From Conus ventricosus (taxonomy: Eukaryota > Mollusca > Gastropoda > Neogastropoda > Conidae), in the NCBI GenBank assembly GCA_018398815.1, contig CM031626.1:38326088-38390087 (forward strand): a stretch of 64,000 bases of DNA. Direction: 5' to 3'. The stretch's first letter is position 1, and each line of letters begins with the position of its first letter. A program made the translations under genes and the position numbers. A model generated the notes under the pieces. The model ran no database searches. It saw only the letters and a list, made by a program, of their open reading frames with translations, and had not been told where the DNA came from. This document shows, piece by piece, positions 42,480 through 54,799 of the stretch.

Positions 42480-45010
42480 CCGCAGGAACTTTTAATGGAG
42501 GATTTTTATTTTATAGAAAGACAGACTTGGAAAAAAGGTGGGGGAGTCTTGATTGATTAGGAAGAATTGCCATGGGTTTTTTTTATCAAGGCAAAAATAG
42601 TGAAAGTTTATTTTTTAGGGTTAAATTTTAAGAAAAAGAGACCCCGCATGTTGGATCAGTTTTCAGACCCCCGACTCAGAGAAAATGTAGTTTGCATTTG
42701 CAGGGGACATTTTTTATTGTTTTGGGCCAAAAGGAAGGGAAAAAATTTTTGGTTGGTGGAGACTTTTTTTTACCAATATTTAAAGGGTGAAGATGCCTAC
42801 TTTGGAATCAATACAGAAAAAAATTAATACTCGTTTTTGATGCCCCCAAAGACCTTGGGTTATACAGTCATTGAATCACCAACTGTGGTAAGGTTCCTGG
42901 ATTTTATTTTTTAAACCATTGTCCAGGGCTTTTGGCAACCGGAATTAATTCAGGCCCGGTGTCATGACATAGTTTTTTAGAGAGTAATTTAACCCTTCGA
43001 AGAAAACCCCCCAAAAGCCCCAACCTTGGGGAAACCCAACAATTTAAACCAAAATTGCGCGGGATACTCATAATTTCTGTCTTTTTTTGGGTCCCATATG
43101 TTAAAGATAAATGCAGTGATCTTTTGGGAAATGATAAAAACTAACTGGAATTTTTTATGGATGACAACAACCCATAAAAAACTTCAAGCAAGAACCACCA
43201 GCCCGGATTCTACAAAATAAAGTTTGTTTTAGAAAAAAATCGTTTCTTTTAAAAATTGAAACTACATCCCTAATTTAGAAAGATTATGGTTAGGTATAAA
43301 CATATTAAAAAGAAAGTCAAGAGATGTAGATTTCTCACTCCAATTATGTTAAAATTTGATGATTTTGGAAGGGGATCACAGAACAAGAAATTAGGTCTTA
43401 CAAAAGGAGTAAAGACAGGGCAACATTGGGGTTCCAGACCGAGAAACAACCAGAATAACCTAATACGGACCCTGAAGGGAAAACAAACTTACTAAACAAG
43501 CAGTTTTGTTTGTTTTTTCCAAAACCCAAACCTTTTAATTTAAATTAGACTAAAGGGTGAGAAAAACTCCCGAAATCAAAACATCAAAGTAAACAAAGCA
43601 GGGATTTAAATACGACCAAAATTACGAAAACAAAGCAACTCCCAATGGCGTTTCCTGGCAAGCTCTTTAAAAATTATTTTCCCAAAGTTTAGTGAGGGAT
43701 ACCAATTCTTACCAAGCTTCACTGGACCAGGAGTAATACCTATGAGTGGGGGTCGAGCATTGTTCCTTTTTTAAAAAGGGTGACAAAACAAAAGCAAGAA
43801 CTTTGACCGTATCCTTACATCCCTACGCTAAATACTTGAACACATAAATATAGTAGCATAAGGACCATTTTAAAAAATATGATTTTTTAAAAAACGCCCA
43901 GCTGGTTTTTTTGACAGCAAGGGTTTTTTGGACTCAACTTAAAACAACTCAATGATTTAGTAATTCTTTAAAACAGACAGCAAATAGTCAATTTTTTTAG
44001 ATTTTTTTAAGCCTTTTATAAGGTTTACCATGGGGCCCGCTGTTAAAAAAACCATTTGGGATTGGCGTTCTTTTCAAAATGGGCTAGACATTCCCGTTGG
44101 GAGAATCAGAAAGTTGTGTGGAAGGGCTCATCCCATTGTAACCAGTCTTGTCAGGGTTTCCACAGGGAAAGTTCTGGGGCCTTGTTTTTCTTAATTTATA
44201 TAAATGACATAAGTAAAATCTCTCTCCCGGAAATACTAAAGGCTTTTTTTCAGTGACAGTTTTTGTAAAATAGAAAAACAGAAGCAAGAATAACACGCAT
44301 TCCAAGAAAACTAAAAGTTTTTAAAGGGGAAAAAACTTTGGAAAATGGGAAATTTTACCCTCAAAAGTGCCAATGTTGCGTAAGTAAAAAAACCTCACTA
44401 ATTGATCGATTATTCTATCCAAATAATTTTTTTAAAAAAACTAAGCTGCAAAATATTTAAAGGGGGATTATAGATAGCGTCTCAAATGGAAAGAACATTA
44501 CAATTTATATGTAAGAAAGCAAATAACATCTTACTTTCTTACACAGGAAACAAGACGCCCCCAAAAAAGGGAAAGACACTGCTACAAAAAACTGGGTTTG
44601 ACCATACTGGAAAATGGTTGCTCAGTTTTGGGGGCCTTACCCTCTAAAGGACATTGAAAACCTTGAAAAGATTCAGAAGAAGCACACGGTTCGTACAGGG
44701 GAACCACATCAGAGAAAAGGGGGAAAACAGGAAGAACATGAGGAAAATTGAATGGAAAACCCCCAAAAGGAAGAGCTTTTTTAATTTAAAAAATTAAAAA
44801 ACCTTTTTTAAAGGGGAGCTAAAAATAATTGATATTCCCAAGGAACAATAGTATTGAATAAAATGCACCAGGATGGCGGTCAATTTATAATATACCTGCA
44901 TCAAATATTGACAGCCACTACATTCTTTTTTTCCCCTTCTGTCGGTTGTGGGAATCACTGCCGTGTCCATCAAGATTTTTCCCCCAAAAGCAATCTCATT
45001 CAAAAACCCA
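42480..45010 (+). pseudogene. LINE F: CR1/Jockey-like endonuclease, linker and RT, frameshifted
   Basis: A near-complete ORF2 in order. Endonuclease middle: ERQTWKKGGGVLID near 42510 and VKVYFLGLNF near 42600. Endonuclease end: LATGINSGPVS.H near 42945, the SDHD(I) equivalent. A basic linker (RYKHIKKKVKRCR, 43286-43330, and the 43286-43495 open frame) follows, then the pre-RT block KKGDKNKSKN-like at about 43780. Also visible are LEHINIVA, then the palm region near 43985-44040, and the TSL..VS.GKVLGP block at about 44140-44180 followed by LIYINDISK (44195-44220). The YADD region near 44250 is unreadable. C-terminal features include KKANNILLSYTG and DIENLEKIQK-like sequence at 44650-44680. The 3' end has LIDIPKEQ at about 44828. 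Indels every 30-60 bases. Confidence 0.65.
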
Positions 45011-45850
45011 AAATTTATTCACATTTTTAGATCTGCATATTTACGATTTTCTTTTTTACTTCCCTGATATTTTTACTATTACCTGGGCCTGAATTTGGCA
45101 ATTGCTTTTATCTTCTTGAATATCGAGTGCGCCCTTTTTGCTAAATTTGTCCAGGGGCCAAAATCGAGCGCACTGTTTTTTTTGGTATTTTATTTACTTT
45201 TTTAACATGCGCGCTGGTGACCCACTCGTTTTTGAGGAACCGGGGTTTTTTGGGAAAAAGTGAAGAAGAAGGGAACCGGGGGTTAAACTGGACCCGCTGG
45301 TTTGAATGCATTGCCATTTGGACCGCGGGCTGCCGTCGATTTACCCGGCCGACATTTTTAGACTGACAGGGGGTTTCCCAATCTCGCCCCAGGCATGGAG
45401 CTACCATTTCCTGCATTTCCGAAAATAAAAAAACGAGTGAAGACTGAGAGTAAAATCCGTGAAAAATGGGCAAACTAAAAAGAGACCATCGGAATGGAAA
45501 GGCAGGCCGTATGAAAACGGGCGTGGGGCTGCCTTTTAAACCCAAACGACGATCGACATGATTGTTGGTGGGGACAGTGACCTGATCCAAGGTATCAAGG
45601 GGGAGCAAACAATTTTAGAATACTTGAAAAGCCTCAGTAAAAGTGTGTGATCACTGAATTACATGGCATGTTACTGTTTTTGCCCTGTGTGTGAGGGAGA
45701 AAGAGCGGTGTTGTGTCAGCACTACAAACATCCAAAGTGTAGATGTGCGTGTCGTTTTCAGCATGCCCCTGTGAAGTCAATATAAAGTTGGGTTTTTGGG
45801 GTTTTTCCCCAAGCAAATTGTAAAGGCATGCAAGTGTAATCATGAGTTGG
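45011..45850. other. No feature recognised (one 155-codon ORF of uncertain status)
   Basis: The minus-strand open frame 45141-45608 is the longest simple ORF between 32 and 51 kb and is not low complexity, but it shows no motif, no composition bias like a gene and no neighbour in support. It may be a repeat leader. I do not call it a gene. Confidence 0.3.
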
Positions 45851-45864
45851 AAGTTAGTTGTGGG

Positions 45865-45972
45865 GGGGTTGGGGGGGGGGGGGGGGGGGGGGGGGTAGGT
45901 GACCGAGTTAAAGTTGGGTTTTTCATGCTTTAGTCATGTAAATGGGAATTTTTTTTTTTTTTTTTTTTTTGC
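45865..45972. repeat. poly-G and poly-T runs
   Basis: G-rich run at 45860-45895 (about 27 consecutive G) and a T run at 45951-45970. Confidence 0.85.
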
Positions 45973-45989
45973 AATTGGTTGTTTGAAAG

Positions 45990-46102
45990 GGATGTGTGTG
46001 TGTGTGTGTGTTGGGGGTCTGTGCGTGCGTTTGTGTGTGTGTGCAGGTGTGTGTGGCGTGTGTGTGGTGTGGGGGTGTGTGTGGTTGTGTGTGCAGTGTT
46101 GT
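45990..46102. repeat. (GT)n microsatellite
   Basis: TGTGTG arrays with GTGC and GGTG interruptions. Confidence 0.9.
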
Positions 46103-47720
46103 TTCTTTAACAAATGTGATGAATTTTTTAGTGTACAAAGGAACGTTCTAGGGAGCTGGAACAGGGTAGCTTTTGAGTTGCTCATTTTGACTTTAGTCAT
46201 TGTAAAGCAATTTCTAATGTTGGGAAAATATGTTATTTAATTTTGATAAAAACCATGTCAGTGATGAGTACTTTAAAAAAAACCTCCCCCCAGTCCCCGG
46301 GTTTTTCACCCGACCAACAGAAAAAAAATATGTGTAAAATTTTGTAATTTTAAATTTCCCCAATTTTAAAAAAAAACTTATTTACCAAACAACCAATTAG
46401 AGTTTGTAATGATAAATTATGTACCTTTCTTGACTTTTAAAGTTTTTATCAATATAAAAATCCTTTTTCAGGTGGGGGTCAAGACACATTCGGGCAGCAG
46501 CACAGATCTCCACCCAAAACTTGCAGTAGCTTGGTGATTTCAAATTTTAGATTCCGATAAACCCCAAACCCAAAATTCTTTGTTTGTCTCGATGCAGGAA
46601 AGTTTTGGGTTTTTGTGTGTGTGGTGTTTTTGGTTGTGTGGTGTGGTGTGTGTGCGTGTGTAGTGTGTGGAGTGTATAGTTTGTGATAGTGAAGTATAAA
46701 TTGCTGTTGGCTAATGGAAAGTATATTTTAATTTCTTTAGTTGTTTTGCATACATGCATGTAATTTAAAAACTCTGAAATGAAAAAAAACCCCCCAAAAG
46801 CATTTCTTCTACATAACTCATCAACCGAAATCACAGAGACATGTAAGAATGTTTACATATAATTGTGATTCAAGAACATTTCTTTTAGTAATGATCGCGA
46901 TGTTACAAAATACCACAGTGCATTTGTTTTCATGTTTTGAAAACTGAAAAATTTCTATGCTGGTCCCCACTTTTTGTGTACTGTCTGCATAAGTTTTTAA
47001 GTTATTAAACGTGTTAGGTATCGTTTCGCTCCGATTTTAAAAAATTGAGCTTTTGTCTGTTGCATAAGTTGTTTAAAAGTGTTTTGGGAGTCTGTTTTCA
47101 AATCCCATTATAAACCTTGGCTTATGTGAATCGATTTTGGGGGACAGAAATGTACAAAAAATTTGTAACTTAAGCTTTCCCGTTGTTTGAGAAAAAGATT
47201 GAAAAGCTAATCATGTTTCTTCTTTTAGAAAGCTTGCACACCCCAAAATTCAATATTCATGTTTCTGTACAAAAATTAATATGACAGATTATTGTACAAC
47301 AATCGAAGGCTATTATACATGGATTACTGTAAACAATCGGATGGGTTTATGACATTAAACTTTAAAACTTGTGAAGCATTCTTTTGGTGGAACATTTCCC
47401 CCTTTGAAATTTAAAACTGTTAAATGGGTTTTAAAAGCAAACAAATGCATGTATATACAGGACACTGGGCCACAGGATAAAATATTTCCCGGGATGTTAT
47501 TGTACAGGGTTAGAAATTGCCCTGAAACCACTACCTCCCAATGACAGTGAAGGGGTTTTTTGACACGATACATTTTTCCCTTTCAGCTCAAAACACCCGC
47601 CAACATAATAAGGAAGTGCTAAAAGCAACTAGCCGTGGACCGACCCTAATCCTAGACGTAATCTATCACAAAATAAGAAAATATTTTGAAAAGAAAAGAA
47701 AAAATTTGTCTGAACAAAGG
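46103..47720. other. AT-rich, one short (GT)n, otherwise nothing identified
   Basis: GT-rich segment at 46615-46665. All ORFs are short and overlap each other on opposite strands. Confidence 0.35.
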
Positions 47721-47724
47721 GGGT

Positions 47725-47855
47725 TTTCTCTCTCTCCTTTTCCCCCTTTTCCTTTTCCTTTTTCTCTCTCTCTCTCCCTCCCCTCTCACACAACACACAC
47801 ACACACACACCACACACACAACACCACACAACACACAACACACACAACACACACC
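47725..47855. repeat. (CT)n and (CA)n microsatellites
   Basis: CTCTCTCCTTTTCC-type tract at 47728-47785, then CACACAACACAC repeats to 47855. Confidence 0.85.
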
Positions 47856-49935
47856 AAGCCAAAAAAAAAAGGTGCAAAAAAAAAGCCCATAAAAACCTAA
47901 CGATAAAGGCAAATTTTTCATTTATTTTAACCTTTTCCAAAAACATTGGCCTTGCGCAAAAAAAAGATTAGTTTTTCCCCAAAAGGATCATGACAAATTC
48001 CAAAGGTAAATGAGAACTTTCATACACAAAAATACCGAAGGTCCCTTTTTTCCAAAATTGTTAAGTTATCCCGTACAAAAATAATTTGACCCCTTTTTTT
48101 AACAAAACTCCGTTCTTATCCTTAAAACAATTTTGTTTGTTTGGTATTTAGGGATGGGTTTCTTAAAATTTTTGGAAAAACATCTAGTAATTTTTATCTA
48201 TGGGAAAATTTTTAAAAAAAAACTATGAAATTACAAAAATTTAAGTTTTCTGGAAAAAATGGAGTGAAATTTAAAAAAAAATTTTTTAAGGGTTTTGGGG
48301 AAGAAAAGGGGGAATTTGGACAAAAAAATTTAAATGGAGCAACCACCCCCCCAGTGATTGTTTTCCCCCCTCCCTTTCCCTTGGCCCCCCTTGGGTTTTA
48401 TAATACCTCCCTTTTTCTGTTTTTGTTTTGTAAAAGTAAAATTTTTCGGAAATTTTTTGTCTGGGGAATTTCCAAAATTTGTGAATTTTTTGAAAATGGT
48501 TTGTTGGTGGGTGTTTTGTGTTTTGTTTGGGTTTTTGTTCTGGTTTTTTTCAATTTTTTTGGTCAAAACACGATTCGGACTTTTTAAATTGGGGGGGCAA
48601 AGGGGGCCATTTTGAAAGTCCTGAAATTTTTTTTGCCTGAATTTTGATAGGGGTTTTTAATAAGGGGTTTAAAATTTTCAGTTGGTTAAAAACATTGTTT
48701 TGCCCCAAACGTTTTTGGGAGGTTAATAAGGGCCTTTGCGCAGTATCTGCACAAATTTCCTTTTTTTCCCCAGCTTTTTTCTTCTTGAACAGCAATTTGA
48801 GCCAAAAGAGGGTTTTTTTTTAAAAACCAAAGTGCACCATTTGTCAATCCAAGGAACAGTTTGTGTGATTTCAGGTTTTTACGAAATTCCTTTGTTTCTG
48901 TTTTTTCGACCGGCAATTTCAGGTTTTTACATTTAAAAACAAAATGAACTTTCAAAGAAAAACATTTTTCCTCACTCATTAATTTACCCCCTTTTCATTA
49001 AAAAAATTATGTGAATCCAACAGGACAATGCATAACAAAACCAAAAAATAAAAAATTGAAACCATCAACTGGCCTGACAGAAGCAGTTCCCACCTCTAAA
49101 AGGCAGACACGCCCCAAGGCAAGAACTTCTGAAAGAAAGTCTCCCCTGATTCAGTGTTTCAGTTTCCCGTTTTTGCTTTGGACTCAAAAAAGGCCCCGGA
49201 AATGAATTATGAAATTTTAGGTTTTTAATTTAGGATTTTTCAAAAAACAAATTTGGGAAAACCCGCCTCGGAAATTTTGAATTACAGGAATTTAACTTTT
49301 TTAGGATGAAGGGAGGGCCCCCCCCGAAAAAAATGGTAAGGGAAATTACCCAAAAAATGGCAATGAACGCGGGGGGGCAAGTTAAAGGTTAACACGGAAT
49401 GGGAAAAACCTCCCCGAAGTTGTTCAAAAAAAACCCCTTCAATGGGGCCCCCCAAGCTGGCCCCGTATCCTTTAGGGAATTTTCTTTTCCCGTTTGAAAG
49501 GCCCCCAAACAAAAAATTTTTGTGTAAATTTTTTATTGTCTAAGAAAAAGCCCTGAGAACAAACAGGGGGTGTGGTGTTGTGGTGTTGGGGAAATGTAAA
49601 AAAATGTTGGGTGCATTTGTGTCCATGTAACAGACCCAAAAGGTGCAAGACCCCTTGAAAAATTAAATTAAATTTTTTGAATGCAGAGAAAGTTGTAATA
49701 AGTTAAAAATCAATGGTTTTAAAACAATTGGCATGGGCCCCGTTTTTTGGAGAATTATTCCAAATCCTAAAAACGATAAGTTTTTCCTAAAAATTTTTTT
49801 TCCATATTCTTTAATGTGAACAAAATTAGATGGGTTACCCCCATCACATTAAAAAAATTTTAATACCAACCCCAAAGGTTTTCCAAACGCATCCCCGGCT
49901 GGTTCCCGTTTTAGTACAGCAAAGTCAAATTTTTT
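47856..49935. other. Homopolymer-rich low-quality stretch, no feature recognised
   Basis: Runs of 4-9 A, T, C or G occur every few bases. Several 70-120 codon frames exist on both strands but none shows a motif. Confidence 0.35.
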
Positions 49936-49939
49936 AAAA

Positions 49940-50510
49940 ATCCCAACGGTGCCCTCTACCTACCCTTTGGGGGCCCCTTCTATAAGGTCCATGGCCCTCT
50001 CATCAAATAACCATGGCGGGAAAAGACCGTTTATGGATTTTCCAATCCCCCAAGTCCGGTACGAAACCATTTCTGGACTTGGGGGTTCTCAACAGGGGGG
50101 CTCCCCGATCCCGGGTCATTTTTTTTATTGTTGAGTTTAAATGTGGGAAGGAAAGGAGTACTTCCCGCTCTTTCGGCATGGTTTTTTCTCCACTCGTTTC
50201 CCTTCAAAAACTGATTTTTTTACCACGCCATAATTTTTCGTACTTGGGGAGCGTTAAAATAAAGTTCCGACACTTCGAACAAAATGTTTGGACACTCCGA
50301 AAGGGGGTTCACGAATGGGAACCAACTTAAATGAGAATTAGGACAATTGAACTGTCGCACAAAACGTAAAAAATTTTAACCGATAAGCTTGTCTTCCAAA
50401 AAATATGAGGGTGTATCGGGGAAAAAAAAAATGAAGAAAATGTTGCCTTGGAACAAAAATTTTCGACAATCAAAAATTTAGGGGTGACCTTTCAAAGTTA
50501 CAAAACCCCC
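49940..50510 (-). mobile_element. Degraded LTR-like repeat, related to 57.6-58.2 kb
   Basis: Aligns in the same orientation with about 57580-58180. Shared landmarks: GGATTTTCCAATCC, CAAGTCCGG, TTTTCTCCACTCG, AATAAAGTTCC, ACACTTCGAACAAA-like and GGTTCACG.AT.GGAAC. The match ends at about 50505 in a CCCCC run equivalent to the polypurine tract complement at 58180. It is the noisier of the two copies. Confidence 0.6.
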
Positions 50511-51419
50511 TCTTAATTTAAACTGGTTAAATCTTTTAATAAAAAAAAAATGTAATGGTAAAGACCAACATATTAAGATTAAGATGGGCGATAAAATATT
50601 TTAAAAACCCGAAATCAAACTCCGCAAATAAATATAACAACTCTAATTTTTGCCCTTTGAAAAATTAAAAAGATTTGGGTTTTTACAACAAGAAAAATAG
50701 ATACGAAAAAGTAACCATACGCGCCTTTTTCGGCTGCACTCTTGTTTTCCCAAACCGGCAATCCCTTAGCCACTAGATCCACGAAATCAAAAGGAAAGCT
50801 TAAAGAGAGCACCGAAGGACCTATGATTATGGATTCAAAAGAAAACGCACAACTACCCAAAGCGCCAGTTTTTTTTTACATGGCGACGGCGCCCTATGAT
50901 GGTGGAAATAAGCCCCTGCTTTTTAAAAAATTTACTGTACATCTGCCAGTTTTCTCCCAACCATGAACCCCAGTTTTCTCAAAAGGTGAAAGATGGACGG
51001 ATTACCCAACCAAAATCCCAAAATTATGACAGTCCGAGATGCCTACAAAGGGATCCCACAAAAATCTTTTGCTCTGAAAAACACAAAATACTGAAAGGAG
51101 CAAAAAAAATACTCAAAAGGGCCCCTCTAATTGTGGTGAATTTGAGAAATTTTTTGGGGCTTAAAAACCCCCGGGGGTTTTTAGGGACAAAAAATTAGTC
51201 ACCTACATGAACGAAAACCCCTCTAAAATTTAAAAGGTCCGCCAACCCTAACTTTCTCCCCCCTTCACGGAAATGATGCGATTTCGAAAATTTTTAAAAA
51301 ACCTTTTTCGCTAATAAAAAACCAACCCTCAATAAAAAAATTCAATTTTTTATAGAAGAAAAATCTATATCTGTCAGATTAAAAGGCCTGGGCCCTTTTT
51401 TTTCCAAACAAAATTCTAT
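50511..51419. other. No feature recognised
   Basis: AT-rich and noisy; short plus-strand frames at 50742-50966 and 50896-51198 lack motifs. Text quality changes sharply at 51420. Confidence 0.35.
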
Positions 51420-51420
51420 A

Positions 51421-52750
51421 TTACAAAGTACATACTGTCATATATTCAACATTCTCACATAATACACCTGATTTGTACACAATATATGAGTCTGCTGCTT
51501 CTACATTCTTGGATCTTAGTGGATTCCGAGACATGTAATCTGCGCCTATGTTCTCTTCTCCTGGTATGACGCGGAGGGAGAACGAGTGTTGCTGAAGTTG
51601 CAGTGCCCAGCGCATGAGTCTCCCGTTGTCTGTCTTGGATCTCCTCAGTATTCTAATGGGCGGTGATCCTTTTCCCAGGACAAAGTGAACTCCAAACAAA
51701 TATGGCTCAAATTTTTTCATTGCCCAAACTACTCCCAGGCATTCCTTCTCAATCGTCGAGTAGTTGAGCTCAGCTTTATTGAGCTTCTTGCTGCTGTATG
51801 CGACGGGCCTTAGGACATCATCCTTTTCCTGCAGTAATACTGCCCCCAATCCTTGTTTGATGCATCAGTCCTGAGGACGTATTCTTTTTCACAGTCTGGC
51901 AGTATGACAACCGGCTTCTCCGCAAGCCTCTGCCTCAAGTCTCAAATGCTTTCTCACATTCCTCGTTCCAAATATGTTATCGGGTTTCCCTTCTTGGTGG
52001 AATCAGTGAGCGGCATGGCTATTTCAGCGAAATTTGGGATGAAGCGACGATAGTATCCCGCCAATCCCAAGAAAGCTCTAACTTGCTTCTTTGTTTTTGG
52101 TCTCTCTGCATCGAGCAACTTCTCTACTTTGTCTGATTCGGTTTCAACGTCCATTTGCCAGTTCATGGCCCAAGAACGAAACTCCTTAAATCCAAAGAAG
52201 CACTTTGAGGGCTTAGCGGTCAAGCCCTCCTCCTCTAGCTTGCTGAGGATCTGATCCAAAGCCTCAAGTGATGTTCCCAACTGTCACTTGCGATGAAACA
52301 TCGTCAATAAAGTTGTGTATATTCTTCACGTTTGAGCGGTGCTAAAAGTTTCCTCATCATACGAGAAAATATTGCACTGGGGTTTTTCATGCCAAAGGGC
52401 ATTCGTTTCCAGCTGTATTGCCCTTCCGGAGTACTAATGCTGTTTTCAATTGATCCTCTTTCTTCATTGGGATTTGCCAAATCCCTTGCACAGGTCAAGT
52501 TTAGAAAAATATTTTGCTTTGCTTAGTTAGCAAAGATCCCGTCGATGTCTGGCATCGGTTCTGCATCAAACTGCGTTACTTGTTTAGCTTACGATAGTCG
52601 GTGCAGAAACGCACAGAGCCATCTTTCTTTTTCACCAGGACTATTGGTGCGTTATATGGCGAGGATGATTTTCTATAACGCCCATCTTTTCCATCTGGCC
52701 ACTTCTTCTCTGACTGTCTTCATCTGGGAATGTGGCAACGGATATTGATT
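51421..52750 (-). pseudogene. Gypsy reverse transcriptase and RNase H, frameshifted
   Basis: RT entry at about 52700-52580: [20 protein letters not shown]. Next come PFGMKN-type residues (52390-52405) and the catalytic block FIDDV at about 52302-52313 (F in place of the usual Y). The thumb has GLTAKPSKCFFGF (about 52190-52225) and KKQVRAFLGLAGYYRRFIP (52015-52090), a Gypsy hallmark. RNase H starts near 51900 and continues in 51421-51849 with GAVLLQEKDDVLRPVAYSS, NYSTIEKECLGVVWAMKKFE and RWALQLQQHSF, then the C-terminal ENIGADYMSR. Stops and indels at about 52285, 52500-52560 and 51855-51955 break it. RNase H is the last domain before the break at 51420, so no integrase follows RT here. Confidence 0.8.
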
Positions 52751-53036
52751 CACCCTGATAGGCTCTTGGATGGTCAGGGTTAGCTCACATTCTTCGAGCT
52801 TGGTGGTACCGGCAAGTCGGAGAAAACTTTCTTATGTTTGATGACATCTGTTCTATGTTTTCTTTATGACGTGGTTCCAGATCTTGACCTAGATTGACTT
52901 CGTGTGTGATCTTCCGTTTGCTTCAGTGGTAGTAATGGAACATTCTCTGTGTAGTAGTCATCCGACTCCTCCTCGTGTACAATCACTGAGACTTGTGCTT
53001 CGGGTTCCTCCCTTTCATGGTACTTTTTGATCAAGT

Positions 53037-54060
53037 TTATATGGTATAACTTTTCTTTCCTCTAATCTGGACTTGGTAGTCAACCCTGTTGACTTTCTTG
53101 TTGATAACAAATGGTCCCTTCCAAGAGAGCTGGAGTCTCTTGTGCTTATCAGGTAGTAACACTAATACTCTATCACCTTCTTCGAGCGTGCGCTCGTGCG
53201 CCTTCTTGTTGAATGCTTTCATGTACCGTTTCTTGGCTTCCTTCTGGCATTCTGCTGCGATCTGACAAGTTTCTTTCCATCTTGTTGCGCAGATCTGTTA
53301 CATACTCTGCGGCGCTTCTACCTTCTGGGTTTTCTTCCTCTTCCACCCAAACCTTTTTCAGTATCTCTAGGGGTCCCTTAACTGTCCTTCCATAAAGTAG
53401 TTCAAAGGGCGAGAACTGCGTTGAATCTTGTGGCACCTCCCGATATGCAATAACATGGCCGGAATGAACCTATCCCATTCTGTAGGCTGATCCACGCACA
53501 ATTTTTGAATCATTTTCTTGATCGTCCCGTTGAACTTCTCCACCAGGCCATTTCCTTGAGCATGGTATGGTGTTGTAGACTCCTTTTATGCTCAATAGAC
53601 ATACACTTCTTTCATCAACTCTGAGGTGAATTGTGGTCCTCTGTCGCTGATGATTTTCTGTGGAATGCCAAGTCTAGTCCCACATCTCGTATAGTGCTTC
53701 TGCGACTGTTACAGTGTCTACCTTTGGAATAGCAGCTGCTTCTGCATATTTAGTTGCATAATCTATCATAGTCAACACGTATCGTTGCCCCTAAGGGTGG
53801 GGCTGACTGGCCCAACGATATCAATCGCTACCTGTTGGAACGGCACACTTACCACTGGCACTGCCTGTAGCGGTGCTTTTCCTAGTCTTCCACGGCTCAC
53901 AAATCTTTGACACGTGTCGCATGAGATACAAAATCTCCTAATATCTGCATCAATCCCGGCCAGTGAAATGAACTGGTAATCCTGTCCTTTGACTTAATTC
54001 ATTCCAAGATGTCCGGACAGGGGAACGTCATGTGCTAATTCCATGATGGCATGTCTATAC
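53037..54060 (-). pseudogene. Gypsy integrase (HHCC, DDE core, GPY/F-like C-terminus), located before RT
   Basis: Zinc-binding N-terminus: ELAHDVPLSGHLG (about 54010-54050) and CISCDTCQRF (about 53905-53935). Core: the first Asp in QVAIDIVGP (about 53820), the second in ISDRGPQFTSELMKE (about 53615-53660) and the Glu in PYHAQGNGLVEKFN (about 53530-53575). Then come FSPFELLYGR (53380-53412) and the C-terminal LQLSWKGPFVINKKVNRVDYQ (53075-53140), the GPY/F module. Immediately after the module the frame goes on into the pre-RT region. Frameshifts are at about 54000, 53780, 53590 and 53450. The location between protease and RT is the unusual point of this element. Confidence 0.8.
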
Positions 54061-54181
54061 TTGCTTGGCACCACGATCTGTTCCATGTTCTCTGACCGTG
54101 CATGTACTTTCTATAAAGCACTCCTCTTTTCATGTAGTAGCAAGTCGTGCTCCATTGCTTCAGTGACACCTCGATCTCCCT

Positions 54182-54720
54182 TCATGCACGCTCACGTACT
54201 CTGCACAGACTTTCATCCTTACTTTGTTCTTCTTTCAGCTGTGAAGGCGTCACTGTTGCCAAGACTGATTGCTTGACTCTAAGCACCGATTTAGTTCCTT
54301 CCCGCGATGTTCCAGGATCTTCAATAGCTGCCATGGTCTCATTCTCTTCCTTTGCCTTCGCTGGAGCACAGTGATGTCTCAGGTTCACCTCCTTCTTTCC
54401 AATTTCATGTACTATGGGCTTGGCCTCATTCTTGTTCTCTTGCTTCTCATATCGCGTCCTGTTTTCGTTTCCTATCAAGACTGGCACGGGTGCGTCGTCT
54501 GCTACCAATACTTCTACCTTTCCACTGTAGTATGGCGTTTCCAGTTTCACGATCGCTGTGGGAGGTTTGCCGTCATGTTGTTTTGCATAACGAACAACTT
54601 TGCTACGACCTGTGTAGCATTTCGCTGGCACCCAAATTTTTTCTTTACTTGTGTTTGGGTGGCGCCGGTGTCCCTCATACCTTCAGTCTTCGTTCCTTCA
54701 ACCTTTACAGAGCAATAGTA
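54182..54720 (-). pseudogene. Gypsy aspartic protease region, frameshifted
   Basis: An active-site DTGA lies at about 54661-54672 within EGMRDTGA, followed in another frame by the open stretch 54631-54182. That stretch has SKVVRYAKQHDGKPPTAIVK, YYSGKVEVLVADDAPVPVLIG (the second, Leu-Ile-Gly part of a retroviral-type protease fold) and then a charged linker before integrase. The protease would cut the Gag-Pol polyprotein. One frameshift separates the active site from the rest. Confidence 0.65.
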
Positions 54721-54799
54721 CTTGTTTCGGTTCCCCTTTTCTAGAACCTGATGCTGCCTGTGTGTTTTCTTCAGGAACAGTATCTCCTATAATCACCGA

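Noticed and set aside
45141..45608. 155-codon ORF as a host gene
   Set aside because: No motif, no intron or promoter evidence and surrounded by repeats; a chance frame or repeat leader is more likely.
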